64,000 nt of DNA. It comes from Actinomyces vulturis. Its GTDB lineage: Bacteria; Actinomycetota; Actinomycetes; Actinomycetales; Actinomycetaceae. Both the position numbers and the translations under genes were made by a program. Numbering within the stretch: position 1 is the first letter of the stretch; the number at the start of each line of letters is the position of its first letter. The stretch spans positions 62,001-126,000 of the forward strand of contig NZ_LZRK01000004.1 in NCBI RefSeq assembly GCF_001687305.1. The letters are read 5' to 3'. Shown in pieces: positions 27,901 to 36,725 of this stretch. The notes below the pieces were generated by a model. It saw nothing but the letters and a program-made list of their open reading frames with translations. It did not search any database and had not been told where the DNA came from.

Positions 27901-30213
27901 ATGGCGACCAAACAACGGTTAACCAAGGACCGCGCCGACTCCACCGACGCAGTATGGGCTGCTCTGCGTGCAAGCGACAGTGCAGTGGTCTCCGATTTAG
28001 CCCAAGCTACTGGCTTTTCACGCCCTACCGTCAAAGCGATTCTCAACGATCTTCAGTCACGCGGATATGTCATTAGCACCGAGGCAGAAGAATCCACATT
28101 AGGACGCCCAGCCACAACATGGTCTGTTTCCCCACGCGCAGGAATAGTGATCGTTGCTGACCTTCTCATTGACACCATGGCCATTGCGGCGGCCACAGTT
28201 GCCGGACAAGTTCTCGAAGCCTGCGTCGTCACCATTCCGCGTGACAACGCCTCTCGCTTCCCCCAGGTAATTGATTCCCTCAAGCGCACAATATCTGCTC
28301 ACGCAGACCATGGCCCCGTCCACCATGTCACTCTTTCCTCAACAGGAACTATTGATGGTGAGGGAAACATTATCGCTGCCGATCTCGTTCCTGCATGGAC
28401 AGGATTCCCCTTAGGCACTGCAGCCAGTGATGCTCTTGGCGTTCCCGTCACCGTTCACAATGACATCAATATGGCAGCCCTAGGCGAATTCTCCTCCAGA
28501 ATGGACAAGGCAGCACTTGGCCCTCATGCGGATCTGCTTTTTATCCATATGGTTCGCGGTATGCACACAGGACTCATTCTTGACGGCACTATTCATACCG
28601 GGCGCCGTTGGAATGCCGGTGAAATCTCAGACATTTTAGGACTGCGCCTTGATGACCACGACAGTCCAGATGAGCAATGGATCCGTCGAGCTGCTATGAC
28701 CATTGCTGCCGTTGGCGCAGTTGTCGATCCTGACGTTATCGCTATTTCATGCCCGACCCCTGAAACACGCCCCACCATTGATGCGCTCATCCAGCACATT
28801 CGGGCCCGCCGCAATGATCACGCTCCTGCTATGCGAATGGAACTTGCCCATCTGGGGTGGGCAGCCAGCCTCACAGGTGCGCTCTTTTCAGCCTTAAATT
28901 CCGCCAGTTCAACCATTAGTGGAATACGCCATCCCCGCCCCACCAGCATTCATACTCCACAACTGCTCATTGATGCTGTTACGAAAGGACGTCACTCAAC
29001 GATGAAACCATCTAGTGCAGAAGAAACCAGCGCAACAACACTCAAAGTTGGTGTGGTGGGATGCGGCGCACGCGCACACTTCACCTTGGCTGCTGAGTTA
29101 CCAGAAAACAATGGCAAGATCATCGCCGTCTGCGATCCTCATCATCTGGTACGCAAACGCGTTGAAGAACGTCTTGAGCGCGATCCTGACTCCGTGACCA
29201 TCACGGACAACATCACTAACCTCATCGCTACCGGCATTGACGTAGCCTTCGTGACCAGCCCCGATGACACTCACGCAGCCGCCACCTGTGAACTACTCGA
29301 AGCGGGTATTCCGGTCTACCTTGAAAAGCCTCTGGCCATTACTCTCGATGACGCCACGAAGATTCTTGAAACCGCTTACCGCACGCGCACGCGTCTGTAC
29401 GTGGGTCACAACATGCGCCACATGAACGTGGTGCGCAGCATGCGTCAGCTTATTAAAGAAGGACGCATCGGTGAGGTCAAGGCTATCTGGTGCCGCCACT
29501 TCGTGGGTTCCGGAGGTGATTTCTACTTCAAGGATTGGCACGCATCTCAGGAACACGGAACCGGCTTACTCCTACAGAAAGCCGCACATGACATTGACGT
29601 GATGCATTGGCTTAGCGATTCACACACTGTAGACGTCGTGGGCATGGGCGGTCTGACTCTCTACAACCAGATTAATGACCGTGAGGATCGCTCCGATCAC
29701 CTCATGCCCGAGTGGCATTCCCTCGATAACTGGCCGCCTCTTAGTCAAAAGGGCATGGCACCAGTCATGGACGTCGAAGATATTTCCATGATGCTCATGC
29801 GCATGGATTCAGGTGTTTATGCCTCCTACGAGCAGTGCCATTACACGCCGGACTACTGGCGTAATTACACCGTCATCGGTACCGAAGGGCGTATTGAAAA
29901 CTTTGGTGACGGCGAAGGTGGACACATCAAGTTGTGGAATAAGCGCACCTATTACAACCCCGATGGTGACGAAGTCTTCCCCATCATCGGCGATGCAGAG
30001 GGGCACGGTGATGCGGATGTTCTCACCATTACCGAATTCATGCGTTTCGTCCGCGAAGGAATCCCGACGGATACCTCTCCCCTAGGTGCCTGGTATGCCG
30101 TTGCTGCTGGTATTCAAGCAACCACGTCACTACGTAACGGTTCCATTCCTCAGCAAGTTCCTGAACTTCCTGAGCACATCATCCACTATTTCATCAATAA
30201 CCAAACCGTTTGA
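27901..30213 (+). CDS. Fusion of a ROK-type transcriptional regulator and a Gfo/Idh/MocA dehydrogenase
   Basis: One uninterrupted 770-residue frame. Residues 14-60 form a winged helix-turn-helix (SDLAQATGFSRPTVKAILND). Residues about 78-345 are a degenerate ROK domain: HNDINMAALGE is kept, but the CxCGxxGC zinc motif and the usual GxGI loop are absent, so it probably senses a sugar without kinase activity. From residue 381 there is a complete NAD(P)-dependent dehydrogenase: Rossmann KVGVVGCGARAHF, EKP at 475-477, and K560 with H563-D564-x-D566. The ATG has AAGGAGG upstream. An internal ATG at codon 368 (29002), preceded by AAAGGA, could yield the enzyme alone. It heads the importer operon. 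Confidence 0.85.
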   Translation: MATKQRLTKDRADSTDAVWAALRASDSAVVSDLAQATGFSRPTVKAILNDLQSRGYVISTEAEESTLGRPATTWSVSPRAGIVIVADLLIDTMAIAAATVAGQVLEACVVTIPRDNASRFPQVIDSLKRTISAHADHGPVHHVTLSSTGTIDGEGNIIAADLVPAWTGFPLGTAASDALGVPVTVHNDINMAALGEFSSRMDKAALGPHADLLFIHMVRGMHTGLILDGTIHTGRRWNAGEISDILGLRLDDHDSPDEQWIRRAAMTIAAVGAVVDPDVIAISCPTPETRPTIDALIQHIRARRNDHAPAMRMELAHLGWAASLTGALFSALNSASSTISGIRHPRPTSIHTPQLLIDAVTKGRHSTMKPSSAEETSATTLKVGVVGCGARAHFTLAAELPENNGKIIAVCDPHHLVRKRVEERLERDPDSVTITDNITNLIATGIDVAFVTSPDDTHAAATCELLEAGIPVYLEKPLAITLDDATKILETAYRTRTRLYVGHNMRHMNVVRSMRQLIKEGRIGEVKAIWCRHFVGSGGDFYFKDWHASQEHGTGLLLQKAAHDIDVMHWLSDSHTVDVVGMGGLTLYNQINDREDRSDHLMPEWHSLDNWPPLSQKGMAPVMDVEDISMMLMRMDSGVYASYEQCHYTPDYWRNYTVIGTEGRIENFGDGEGGHIKLWNKRTYYNPDGDEVFPIIGDAEGHGDADVLTITEFMRFVREGIPTDTSPLGAWYAVAAGIQATTSLRNGSIPQQVPELPEHIIHYFINNQTV

Positions 30214-30228
30214 GATTCCTGCTCAAAC
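30208..30228 (+). promoter_or_regulatory. Intercistronic hairpin between fusion gene and binding-protein gene
   Basis: GTTTGAG and CTCAAAC form a 7-bp stem with a 7-base loop, spanning the fusion gene stop. It has no T run, so a role in mRNA stability or differential expression of the binding protein is more plausible than termination. Confidence 0.4.
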
Positions 30229-30247
30229 ACAACACGAGGAGAAAAAC

Positions 30248-31555
30248 ATGACAACGTTGTCACGGAGGAGTTTCTTGGCAGGAACCGCAACTGCGGTTGC
30301 TCTCACCTTGGCTGCATGCTCTGGAGACAAGAAATCGGACGGTGGAACAGCGCAAGGTGCTGATAAGGAACTGAATGCGGATACCACCGCAGAAATCACC
30401 CTAGCGTACTGGGATAAAAACCAAACTCCCACGGTTGAGGCCAATATCAAGTCCTTCAACGAAAAGTACCCGAATATCAAGATCACTACGAACCTGTCAG
30501 GCTACAAGGATTATTGGCAAAAGATTCGCACCCAAGCTGAAGGAGGCCAGTTACCTGACGTTTTGTGGATGAACGGCCCCAACATCCAGTTGTACGCCTC
30601 TAATGGCATGCTTGTGCCCTATGACGATGGCATGGATATTGCTTGGGATGATTACCCCAAGGCCCTCGTCGATCTCTACACCTGGGACGGCAAGCACTAC
30701 GGTATTCCCAAGGATTTCGACACCATCGGCGTGTTCTACAACAAGAAGTTATTCGCCGATGCTGGCGTTGATGAGCCTCAGGAAGGATGGACCTGGGAAG
30801 ACTTCCACGAGAAGGCCAAAGCCATCTCTGACTGGGGTAAAGATCAGGGAATTTGGGGCTGCGCCACCACTATTAATGGTGACGGCCAAGGTACCTACTA
30901 CAACACCATTTTCCAGGCTGGCGGTTACGTCATCAAAGACAACAAGTCCGGATTCGACGATCCCAAGAGCATCGAAGGCCTGCAGTGCTGGGCTGATTGG
31001 GTCGCCGACGGTTCTGTTGCTCCCCCGGCAATCGTGACAGACACGAAGCCCACCGACATGTTCAACGCTGGAAAGAGCGCCATGTTCTGGTCCGGCGACT
31101 GGGTCGCTCCCGAAATCAAGGAGGCTTTCGCTGACCACGTCACTGATGTTGGAGTCATTGGCTTACCCAAGAAGGAAAAGGAAGCCACCGTCATTCACGG
31201 TCTTGGCTGGGCAGTGTCTGCACATACCAAAGAACAGGCTGTTGCTCAGGCTCTAGCAGCTCACATGGGCAATAAGGAGTCCCAGGAGGTCGAAGCAAAG
31301 AACGGCACCGCTATTCCGGCTTATAAGGGCACCCAGTCCCCGTGGGTCGACGCGTATCCCGAATGGAATTGTCAAGTCTTTGTTGACGCAGCCAACGATT
31401 ACGCAGTTCCCTACCCTGTGTCGAAGAACACCAATGTGTGGGCCAATGTCGAAGGAGACTACCTCACCCCCGCATTCGCTGGTGAAAAACCCGTTCCTGA
31501 GGCGGCAAAGGAACTGGCCGATTTCATGAACGACGCATTGTCTAAGGAGAAGTAA
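30248..31555 (+). CDS. Sugar ABC transporter substrate-binding lipoprotein (family 1)
   Basis: 435 residues. Twin-arginine-like SRRSFLAG, a hydrophobic core and lipobox LAAC with Cys24 give a lipoprotein signal, possibly Tat type. The mature part is a MalE/CUT1-type binding protein: ITLAYWDKNQTPTVEANI, SFNEKYPNIKI, KDFDTIGVFYNKKLFADAGV and MFWSGDWV. The ATG has GAGGAG upstream. It is expressed with two permeases directly downstream. The ligand is probably a sugar or polyol, but which one cannot be read from sequence. Confidence 0.93.
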   Translation: MTTLSRRSFLAGTATAVALTLAACSGDKKSDGGTAQGADKELNADTTAEITLAYWDKNQTPTVEANIKSFNEKYPNIKITTNLSGYKDYWQKIRTQAEGGQLPDVLWMNGPNIQLYASNGMLVPYDDGMDIAWDDYPKALVDLYTWDGKHYGIPKDFDTIGVFYNKKLFADAGVDEPQEGWTWEDFHEKAKAISDWGKDQGIWGCATTINGDGQGTYYNTIFQAGGYVIKDNKSGFDDPKSIEGLQCWADWVADGSVAPPAIVTDTKPTDMFNAGKSAMFWSGDWVAPEIKEAFADHVTDVGVIGLPKKEKEATVIHGLGWAVSAHTKEQAVAQALAAHMGNKESQEVEAKNGTAIPAYKGTQSPWVDAYPEWNCQVFVDAANDYAVPYPVSKNTNVWANVEGDYLTPAFAGEKPVPEAAKELADFMNDALSKEK

Positions 31556-32517
31556 TGACTAACGCCAGGTTGCGGGGCAGCACCAAGGCTGCCCCGCACC
31601 CCGGCACTCCGTCCGCTCAGCGGCGGCGCCGGGGTCATCCCACATCAGTAGGTGCATGGCCGGTTTTGTTCATCGGACCGTTGATGGCTGGCGTTGCCGT
31701 GTTCTACTACTGGCCCATCATCAAGAACATCATCGTCTCGTTCCAGCAGACCGGCGCCTTTGGTGGAGATCCCCATTTTGTGGGTTTTGATAACTACAAA
31801 GAAGTCTTCACCAGCCCCGACCTCATGAGCGCAATCGGTAACACATTACTCTATACGGCAATCGTGTTGCTTGGTATCCCGCTGTCTGTGTTCATCGCTT
31901 CGATGATCGAGTTGCCGGGATTAAAAGGCAAAGGCTTGTACCGCACGATGTATTTCATGCCCTATTTAGCTATGCCCATGGCTGTGGCCCAGGTATGGAA
32001 ACTCGTTTACAACGGTAACTTCGGTCTGCTCAACCAAATTCTTCGCGGCCTAGGCGTAAGTAACCCGCCATACTGGCTAGTGACTCCCGGATGGGCATTA
32101 TTTGCTGTCTCCTTATTCGGCGTATGGGCGTCGATTGGTTTTAACGTCATCATCTTGTCCGCCGGCCTCAAAGCGATCCCGCGCGAACTCTATGAAGCAG
32201 CATCAATTGACGGTGCTAGTACCTGGAGACAGTTCCGTACTATTACGGTTCCTCTACTCAGCCCCTCGATTTTCTTCCTTACCATCATGACCACTATTGG
32301 CGGCTTCCAACTTTTCGATGCCCTCTACGCAATGATCGGTACAGGAAACCCCGCAGAACCCAAGTCACGATCTCTAGTGTTCTTGTTCTACCGCGAAGCT
32401 TTCGTGAACTCGAACCAAGGTGAAGGCGCTGCAGTTGCCATTGTCATTTTCGCCTTCGTAGCCGTGGTGACATTCTTGCAGTTCCTTGGTCAAAAGAAGT
32501 GGGTGAACTATGTCTAA
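31555..32517 (+). CDS. Sugar ABC transporter permease (MalF type)
   Basis: 320 residues with a basic N-terminal tail (RRRRGHP) and six membrane segments. The EAA coupling loop reads YEAASIDGASTWRQFRTITVPLL. Its ATG overlaps the binding-protein stop (TAATG). It forms the channel with the next gene. No ATPase gene is encoded in the operon, so it likely uses a shared MsiK-type ATPase encoded elsewhere, as CUT1 importers in actinobacteria often do. Confidence 0.93.
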   Translation: MTNARLRGSTKAAPHPGTPSAQRRRRGHPTSVGAWPVLFIGPLMAGVAVFYYWPIIKNIIVSFQQTGAFGGDPHFVGFDNYKEVFTSPDLMSAIGNTLLYTAIVLLGIPLSVFIASMIELPGLKGKGLYRTMYFMPYLAMPMAVAQVWKLVYNGNFGLLNQILRGLGVSNPPYWLVTPGWALFAVSLFGVWASIGFNVIILSAGLKAIPRELYEAASIDGASTWRQFRTITVPLLSPSIFFLTIMTTIGGFQLFDALYAMIGTGNPAEPKSRSLVFLFYREAFVNSNQGEGAAVAIVIFAFVAVVTFLQFLGQKKWVNYV

Positions 32518-33352
32518 CAAGCGTTCCGTATGGGCCCAGCAACGCCGCTTTATTCCCGTACATATCATTTTGTTCATCGGCGGCCTATTCATGGTGTTCC
32601 CCTTCGTCTACCAGATTCTCATGAGTCTGTCGACGAATACGGAAATCCAGTCAATCCCACCGACGTTAATTCCCAAGACTTTTCAATGGGAAAACTATGT
32701 TGAGGTGTTTCACCGACTCCCATTCCTTCACCAGTTCTGGGTGAGTGTAGAAATTACTGTCCTGCGCACTGGCGTGCAGTTAATCCTTTGCTCACTGGGT
32801 GGTTATGCATTCGCTCGGATGCGTTTTCCCGGGCGCGGCATTATTTTCGGGTTCTTGCTTGCGATTCTCATGGTGCCGGGCCAGTCCTACCTTATCGGTC
32901 AGTACCAGCTCATCCGTGATTTTGGATTACTTGAAACCCCGTGGGGCATCGTGCTTCCCGGCTTTTTCTCCGCATTTGGTGTGTTCCTCATGCGTCAAAG
33001 TTTTATGGGACTTCCTGTGGAATTGGAAGAAGCAGCACGTCTAGATGGCTGTAATCCATGGCAAACATTCTGGAAAATTATGTTCCCCCTGGCTAAGCCG
33101 GGCTTGTTTGCGGTGACCATTGTGACTGTGCTCTGGTCTTGGAATGACTTGCTCTGGCCACTAATCGTAACCACACGTGAAGAATCCATGCCTCTGAGCG
33201 TGGGCATCGCTACGTTAGCTGGTCAGCATTCCAGTGAATATGCCCTCATGATGGCTGCGTCCGTCATGGCTATGGCTCCGATCTTCTTGCTTTTCTTCTC
33301 CATGCAAAAGCGTGTCATTGAAGGTCTAGCTACTTCTGGTCTGAAAGGCTGA
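32510..33352 (+). CDS. Sugar ABC transporter permease (MalG type)
   Basis: 280 residues, six membrane segments, EAA loop EEAARLDGCNPWQTFWKIMFP and the usual MalG-like C-terminus (FFSMQKRVIEGLATSGLKG). It overlaps the MalF-type gene by eight bases. The second membrane partner of the importer. Confidence 0.93.
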   Translation: MSNKRSVWAQQRRFIPVHIILFIGGLFMVFPFVYQILMSLSTNTEIQSIPPTLIPKTFQWENYVEVFHRLPFLHQFWVSVEITVLRTGVQLILCSLGGYAFARMRFPGRGIIFGFLLAILMVPGQSYLIGQYQLIRDFGLLETPWGIVLPGFFSAFGVFLMRQSFMGLPVELEEAARLDGCNPWQTFWKIMFPLAKPGLFAVTIVTVLWSWNDLLWPLIVTTREESMPLSVGIATLAGQHSSEYALMMAASVMAMAPIFLLFFSMQKRVIEGLATSGLKG

Positions 33353-33353
33353 T

Positions 33354-34514
33354 GTGACGATGCCTGTGAATATCGCTTGCATTGGCGGTGGGCTTCGTTT
33401 TGAAGCATTAAGCGATGTGATCAGGCTGATGCCCGATCGATTCCGCGTGGTAGCAGTGTGTGAACCTGATGCACACCGCAGTGCTCTTGCCGCCCAGCGT
33501 TGGCCCGAGGCTCGGATAGTGTCTGATGTTGAAGCATTGCTACCCGCGGATGAGATCGACGCCGCGTTGGTTCTTACTCCTGATTTTTCCCATTCCAGCG
33601 TAGCCACCACTCTTTTACGCCATAGAATCTCGGTTTTCATCGACAAGCCCCTAGCAACGTCCATCAAGGAAGCCGATGAGATTCTTCGGGCTTCTTTATC
33701 CTCGGGGGCTTTGGTCTATGTGGGGCACAATATGCGTTTTATGCCGGTGATTGAAGAGATGAAAAAACTCATTGACTCCGGCGCTATTGGGCGACCACTG
33801 ACTTTTTGGATTCGTCATTTCATAGGACGTGGTGGAGACTACTTCTTCAAGGATTGGCACGCGTGCAATACGTTGACTGGTGGATTACTCATCCATAAAG
33901 CTAGTCATGATCTTGATGCTTTGGCATACATGACCGGTGCTCAGTTCACTGCGGTCAGCGCAATAGCTTCACGGCAGGTCTATCACCAGTGCGAACGCCG
34001 GGATCCCTCACTCCCCCAACCACCAATTGTTCAAAGTGTTGATCATTGGCCTCCACGCAGCCAACGCGATATTCATCCGTATGCTGACGCATACGATTCC
34101 GCCATCATGTCTTTGCAATGCGTAGGCGGCATGATCGGTACCTACATGCAATGTCACTTCACACCGGACTATTGGCGAAACTTCTGCATCATCGGCGACG
34201 CAGGACGCATTGAAAACTTTGGAGATTCCTCCGGTAATGGCGACATTCGTGTATGGAATCAGAGGCGAGCGGGATACGACGCTCAGCCAGACGTCGTCGT
34301 CCCATTAGGAACTGACCCACTGGACGGACGTACACATGACGGTGCGGACCAACGCATGCTGGAGGATTTCTACCTCTCACTCACCACTCACCAGCAGCCA
34401 CGCACTAACGTGATGGACGCACGGATGTGTATCGCAGCCGGCGAGTTAGCCTTGAAGTCCATCGATACTGGCGGCCACTATGATCTTGCCTATCCACCAG
34501 AGCTAAAACAATGA
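33354..34514 (+). CDS. Gfo/Idh/MocA family oxidoreductase, paralogue of the fusion enzyme
   Basis: NAD(P)-dependent sugar/polyol dehydrogenase family, 386 residues from GTG 33354; an ATG at 33360 is equally possible. It shows Rossmann NIACIGGGLRF, DKP at 97-99 in place of EKP, and K182 with H185-D186-x-D188. It is a clear paralogue of the fused dehydrogenase: both share FKDWHA, an H-D-x-D block, CHxTPDYWRN and GRIENFGD. The pair may act on the same compound, on successive steps, or as a heteromer. It overlaps the glycosyltransferase gene by four bases. Confidence 0.88.
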   Translation: MTMPVNIACIGGGLRFEALSDVIRLMPDRFRVVAVCEPDAHRSALAAQRWPEARIVSDVEALLPADEIDAALVLTPDFSHSSVATTLLRHRISVFIDKPLATSIKEADEILRASLSSGALVYVGHNMRFMPVIEEMKKLIDSGAIGRPLTFWIRHFIGRGGDYFFKDWHACNTLTGGLLIHKASHDLDALAYMTGAQFTAVSAIASRQVYHQCERRDPSLPQPPIVQSVDHWPPRSQRDIHPYADAYDSAIMSLQCVGGMIGTYMQCHFTPDYWRNFCIIGDAGRIENFGDSSGNGDIRVWNQRRAGYDAQPDVVVPLGTDPLDGRTHDGADQRMLEDFYLSLTTHQQPRTNVMDARMCIAAGELALKSIDTGGHYDLAYPPELKQ

Positions 34515-35581
34515 GAGTCCTCTTACTAGCTCAAGCCGGCCCCACTACCGGAGGCGTAGTGAGCCATGTGGGTGATCTAGCCGTAGAACTTATCGCTCGC
34601 GGCCACGACGTTGCCGTGGTCTGCTCATGCCACGGCGTGCTGGAAGAAAAAGCTCGGTCAGGTGGCGCCACCATCGTCATCCACCAAGCAGTGGCCGGTG
34701 GTTACTCACCCCAAGAGATGCAATCTCTCATTAGGTGGTGCAACCACTGGAAACCAGATGTTCTCCACGCCCATCTCCCCTCTGCCGGAATCGCCGCATG
34801 GTACGTGGCCCGCTCACTGGCGGTCCCACTGATCTACACGCAACACATGTTCATCAGTGATGACATCGTCACCCGCCTACTAGCCGTCGATGATCTCGAC
34901 AGCACTGTCATTACTGTTGCCCCCTACTCCGAAAAACAGTTACGGCAGGCCCATCCGCAGCTCACCATCACCACAATTCCCAATGGTGTCCATCCTGTGC
35001 TCCTCAACAACGCACCCAGTACACCGGACCGTTCTCATCAGCCCCATCTCATATATGTGGGCAGACTGTCGCCAGAAAAAGGTCCAGACGTCCTCCTCAC
35101 TGCCTTGGCATCGATCCACTCACAGATTCCCGCATTCCATCTTGATATCGTCGGGACAGGTCCCTACGAGCAACATATTCGCTTAATAGCCGAAGAACTG
35201 TTTGATGATTCCAGCATCACGTTTCATGGAAGCGTGAAAAATCCCTACGAACTGATCCAGCAAGCAGACCTAGGAATTGTGCCTTCCCTCCAGGATGCAG
35301 CATCACTGACTGTCCTTGAGATGATGTCCGCTGGATTACCCATCATCGCCACACGTGTGGGCGGCACCCCTGCCCTTCTGGGAGAAGGAGGAAATCCCTA
35401 CCTCGTTGAACCAGGGAATGTTCATGATCTTGCACAAGCAATTCTTCGCTGCCTTCATCAGTGCTCGCATAGTGAACTAGAGGCTTATGGCCACTACCTC
35501 AAAACACGCCACCGTCAAGCATTCACCGTCGATGACATGATCCAGCGCACCATCGAGTTATACGAGGACGTGCGACGATGA
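34511..35581 (+). CDS. Glycosyltransferase family 4 protein
   Basis: GT-B retaining glycosyltransferase, 356 residues. The N-terminal domain has GPTTGGVVSHVGDLAVEL and DVLHAHLPSAG; the C-terminal donor domain has IYVGRLSPEKGPDVLL, DIVGTGPYE and PSLQDAASLTVLEMMSAGLP. In that last block the usual E-x7-E reads D-x7-E. It is joined by ATGA overlaps to the dehydrogenase upstream and the EamA gene downstream. A glycosyltransferase in an uptake operon is unusual; transfer of the imported or modified sugar is possible but unproven. Confidence 0.88.
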   Translation: MRVLLLAQAGPTTGGVVSHVGDLAVELIARGHDVAVVCSCHGVLEEKARSGGATIVIHQAVAGGYSPQEMQSLIRWCNHWKPDVLHAHLPSAGIAAWYVARSLAVPLIYTQHMFISDDIVTRLLAVDDLDSTVITVAPYSEKQLRQAHPQLTITTIPNGVHPVLLNNAPSTPDRSHQPHLIYVGRLSPEKGPDVLLTALASIHSQIPAFHLDIVGTGPYEQHIRLIAEELFDDSSITFHGSVKNPYELIQQADLGIVPSLQDAASLTVLEMMSAGLPIIATRVGGTPALLGEGGNPYLVEPGNVHDLAQAILRCLHQCSHSELEAYGHYLKTRHRQAFTVDDMIQRTIELYEDVRR

Positions 35582-36570
35582 GTGCGTATGCAACTCGCGA
35601 TTCCTCCCACTCTGGCGCCACTTATGCTGCTCTTATTGCCCTGCCAATCCTCACCAGCGCTACTTGGATTCTGCTTAATGTGGCAGTCAAAGACGCTTCC
35701 GTGGGACTCACTGTATTTGGACGCCTCATATTCACTGCCCTAGGCCTCTACCTCCTGACGGTGGTCGAGAAACGACGTCATCACCACCGCAAGCAACAGA
35801 GTCCTATCGGTCACGAGTCTCAATTCCGCTTGTCTCAGCGCAACGTGCTGCTGTTATCCCTCACTGGTGTGGTGGGCTACACGATCTTTGTCACCATTGC
35901 AGTGTCACTGACCGGAGCGGTAATCCCCTCCCTCATTGGCTCAACAGGCCCTCTCATTGTTCTGCTCGTCGAATCCCACCTCCACCGCCGGAGAGTTCCG
36001 CCGCGTGTTCTGATAGGAACAATCATCACGGTGGTGTGCACCATCGGTTTCATCGCCTCACGCCATGAAAATGTGGGGCATGCGCTCAACCTTTGGGGAA
36101 TCCTGTTTTCAATCCTTAGTTTGCTCTCCATGACGGCGTACGTAGTGCACTTCTCCATGGCTACGTCAGGATGGAAAGTCCCCATGGCATCCGTGATTCT
36201 GCCGATCTACGCGTGGAGTTTACTTCCCACAGGAGTCTGGGCACTATGTGACGTGATCCGAGGTGAACGGTTAACGTTCTCCACACTCGCAGTGTTATTC
36301 GCACTGGGTTTCGCCATCTACGTACCGGTCTATCTCCTTCAACACGGACTCCTTGCAAAGATTGGGGCTTTCCCCGTCAGCGTGGTGGGACTAAGCATCA
36401 CACCACTGGTAGGTCTCTCAGGAATCATTCTTTTCAATAACGCCCCATGGTCACTATGTCAACAGTTCTTTGTGATCGCCAGCCTATTCGGGATGATTCC
36501 CGCACTATGGGCACGAACTCACCCATACACGAGAGCACAGGAAACCAGAGCAGGTGCGGATAACAAATGA
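35578..36570 (+). CDS. EamA/DMT-family permease
   Basis: 330 residues with about ten hydrophobic segments in two repeated halves, typical of the drug/metabolite transporter superfamily. A basic His-rich loop (KRRHHHRKQQ) separates the second and third segments. The ATGA overlap with the glycosyltransferase implies co-translation. It could export a product of the cluster; direction and substrate are unknown. Confidence 0.85.
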   Translation: MSAYATRDSSHSGATYAALIALPILTSATWILLNVAVKDASVGLTVFGRLIFTALGLYLLTVVEKRRHHHRKQQSPIGHESQFRLSQRNVLLLSLTGVVGYTIFVTIAVSLTGAVIPSLIGSTGPLIVLLVESHLHRRRVPPRVLIGTIITVVCTIGFIASRHENVGHALNLWGILFSILSLLSMTAYVVHFSMATSGWKVPMASVILPIYAWSLLPTGVWALCDVIRGERLTFSTLAVLFALGFAIYVPVYLLQHGLLAKIGAFPVSVVGLSITPLVGLSGIILFNNAPWSLCQQFFVIASLFGMIPALWARTHPYTRAQETRAGADNK

Positions 36571-36725
36571 CCCGAGAAAACTCACACTCGTCAAGCATTC
36601 CCGCACAGCCGTGGTTCACGGCTGAATCACAGTCAAAGACACATAAGATAAAGCAGTACGGAAAGACCCCTCTTGGGACTCTATCCATCACGCGGCTACG
36701 ACCACACGAAAGGTGCTTGCCATGA
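36567..36725 (+). CDS. Possible 52-residue ORF bridging the EamA and tdh genes
   Basis: A short frame whose ATG overlaps the EamA stop (ATGA) and whose TGA overlaps the tdh start (ATGA). The peptide is basic and has no recognisable domain or membrane segment. An inverted repeat CAGCCGTG/CACGGCTG (36607-36625) lies inside. It may equally be untranslated leader holding the tdh promoter. Confidence 0.25.
   Translation: MTRENSHSSSIPAQPWFTAESQSKTHKIKQYGKTPLGTLSITRLRPHERCLP

Noticed and set aside
36607-36625. CAGCCGTG/CACGGCTG hairpin as a terminator between EamA and tdh
   Set aside because: There is no T run and the coupling overlaps argue for read-through; left as a note only.
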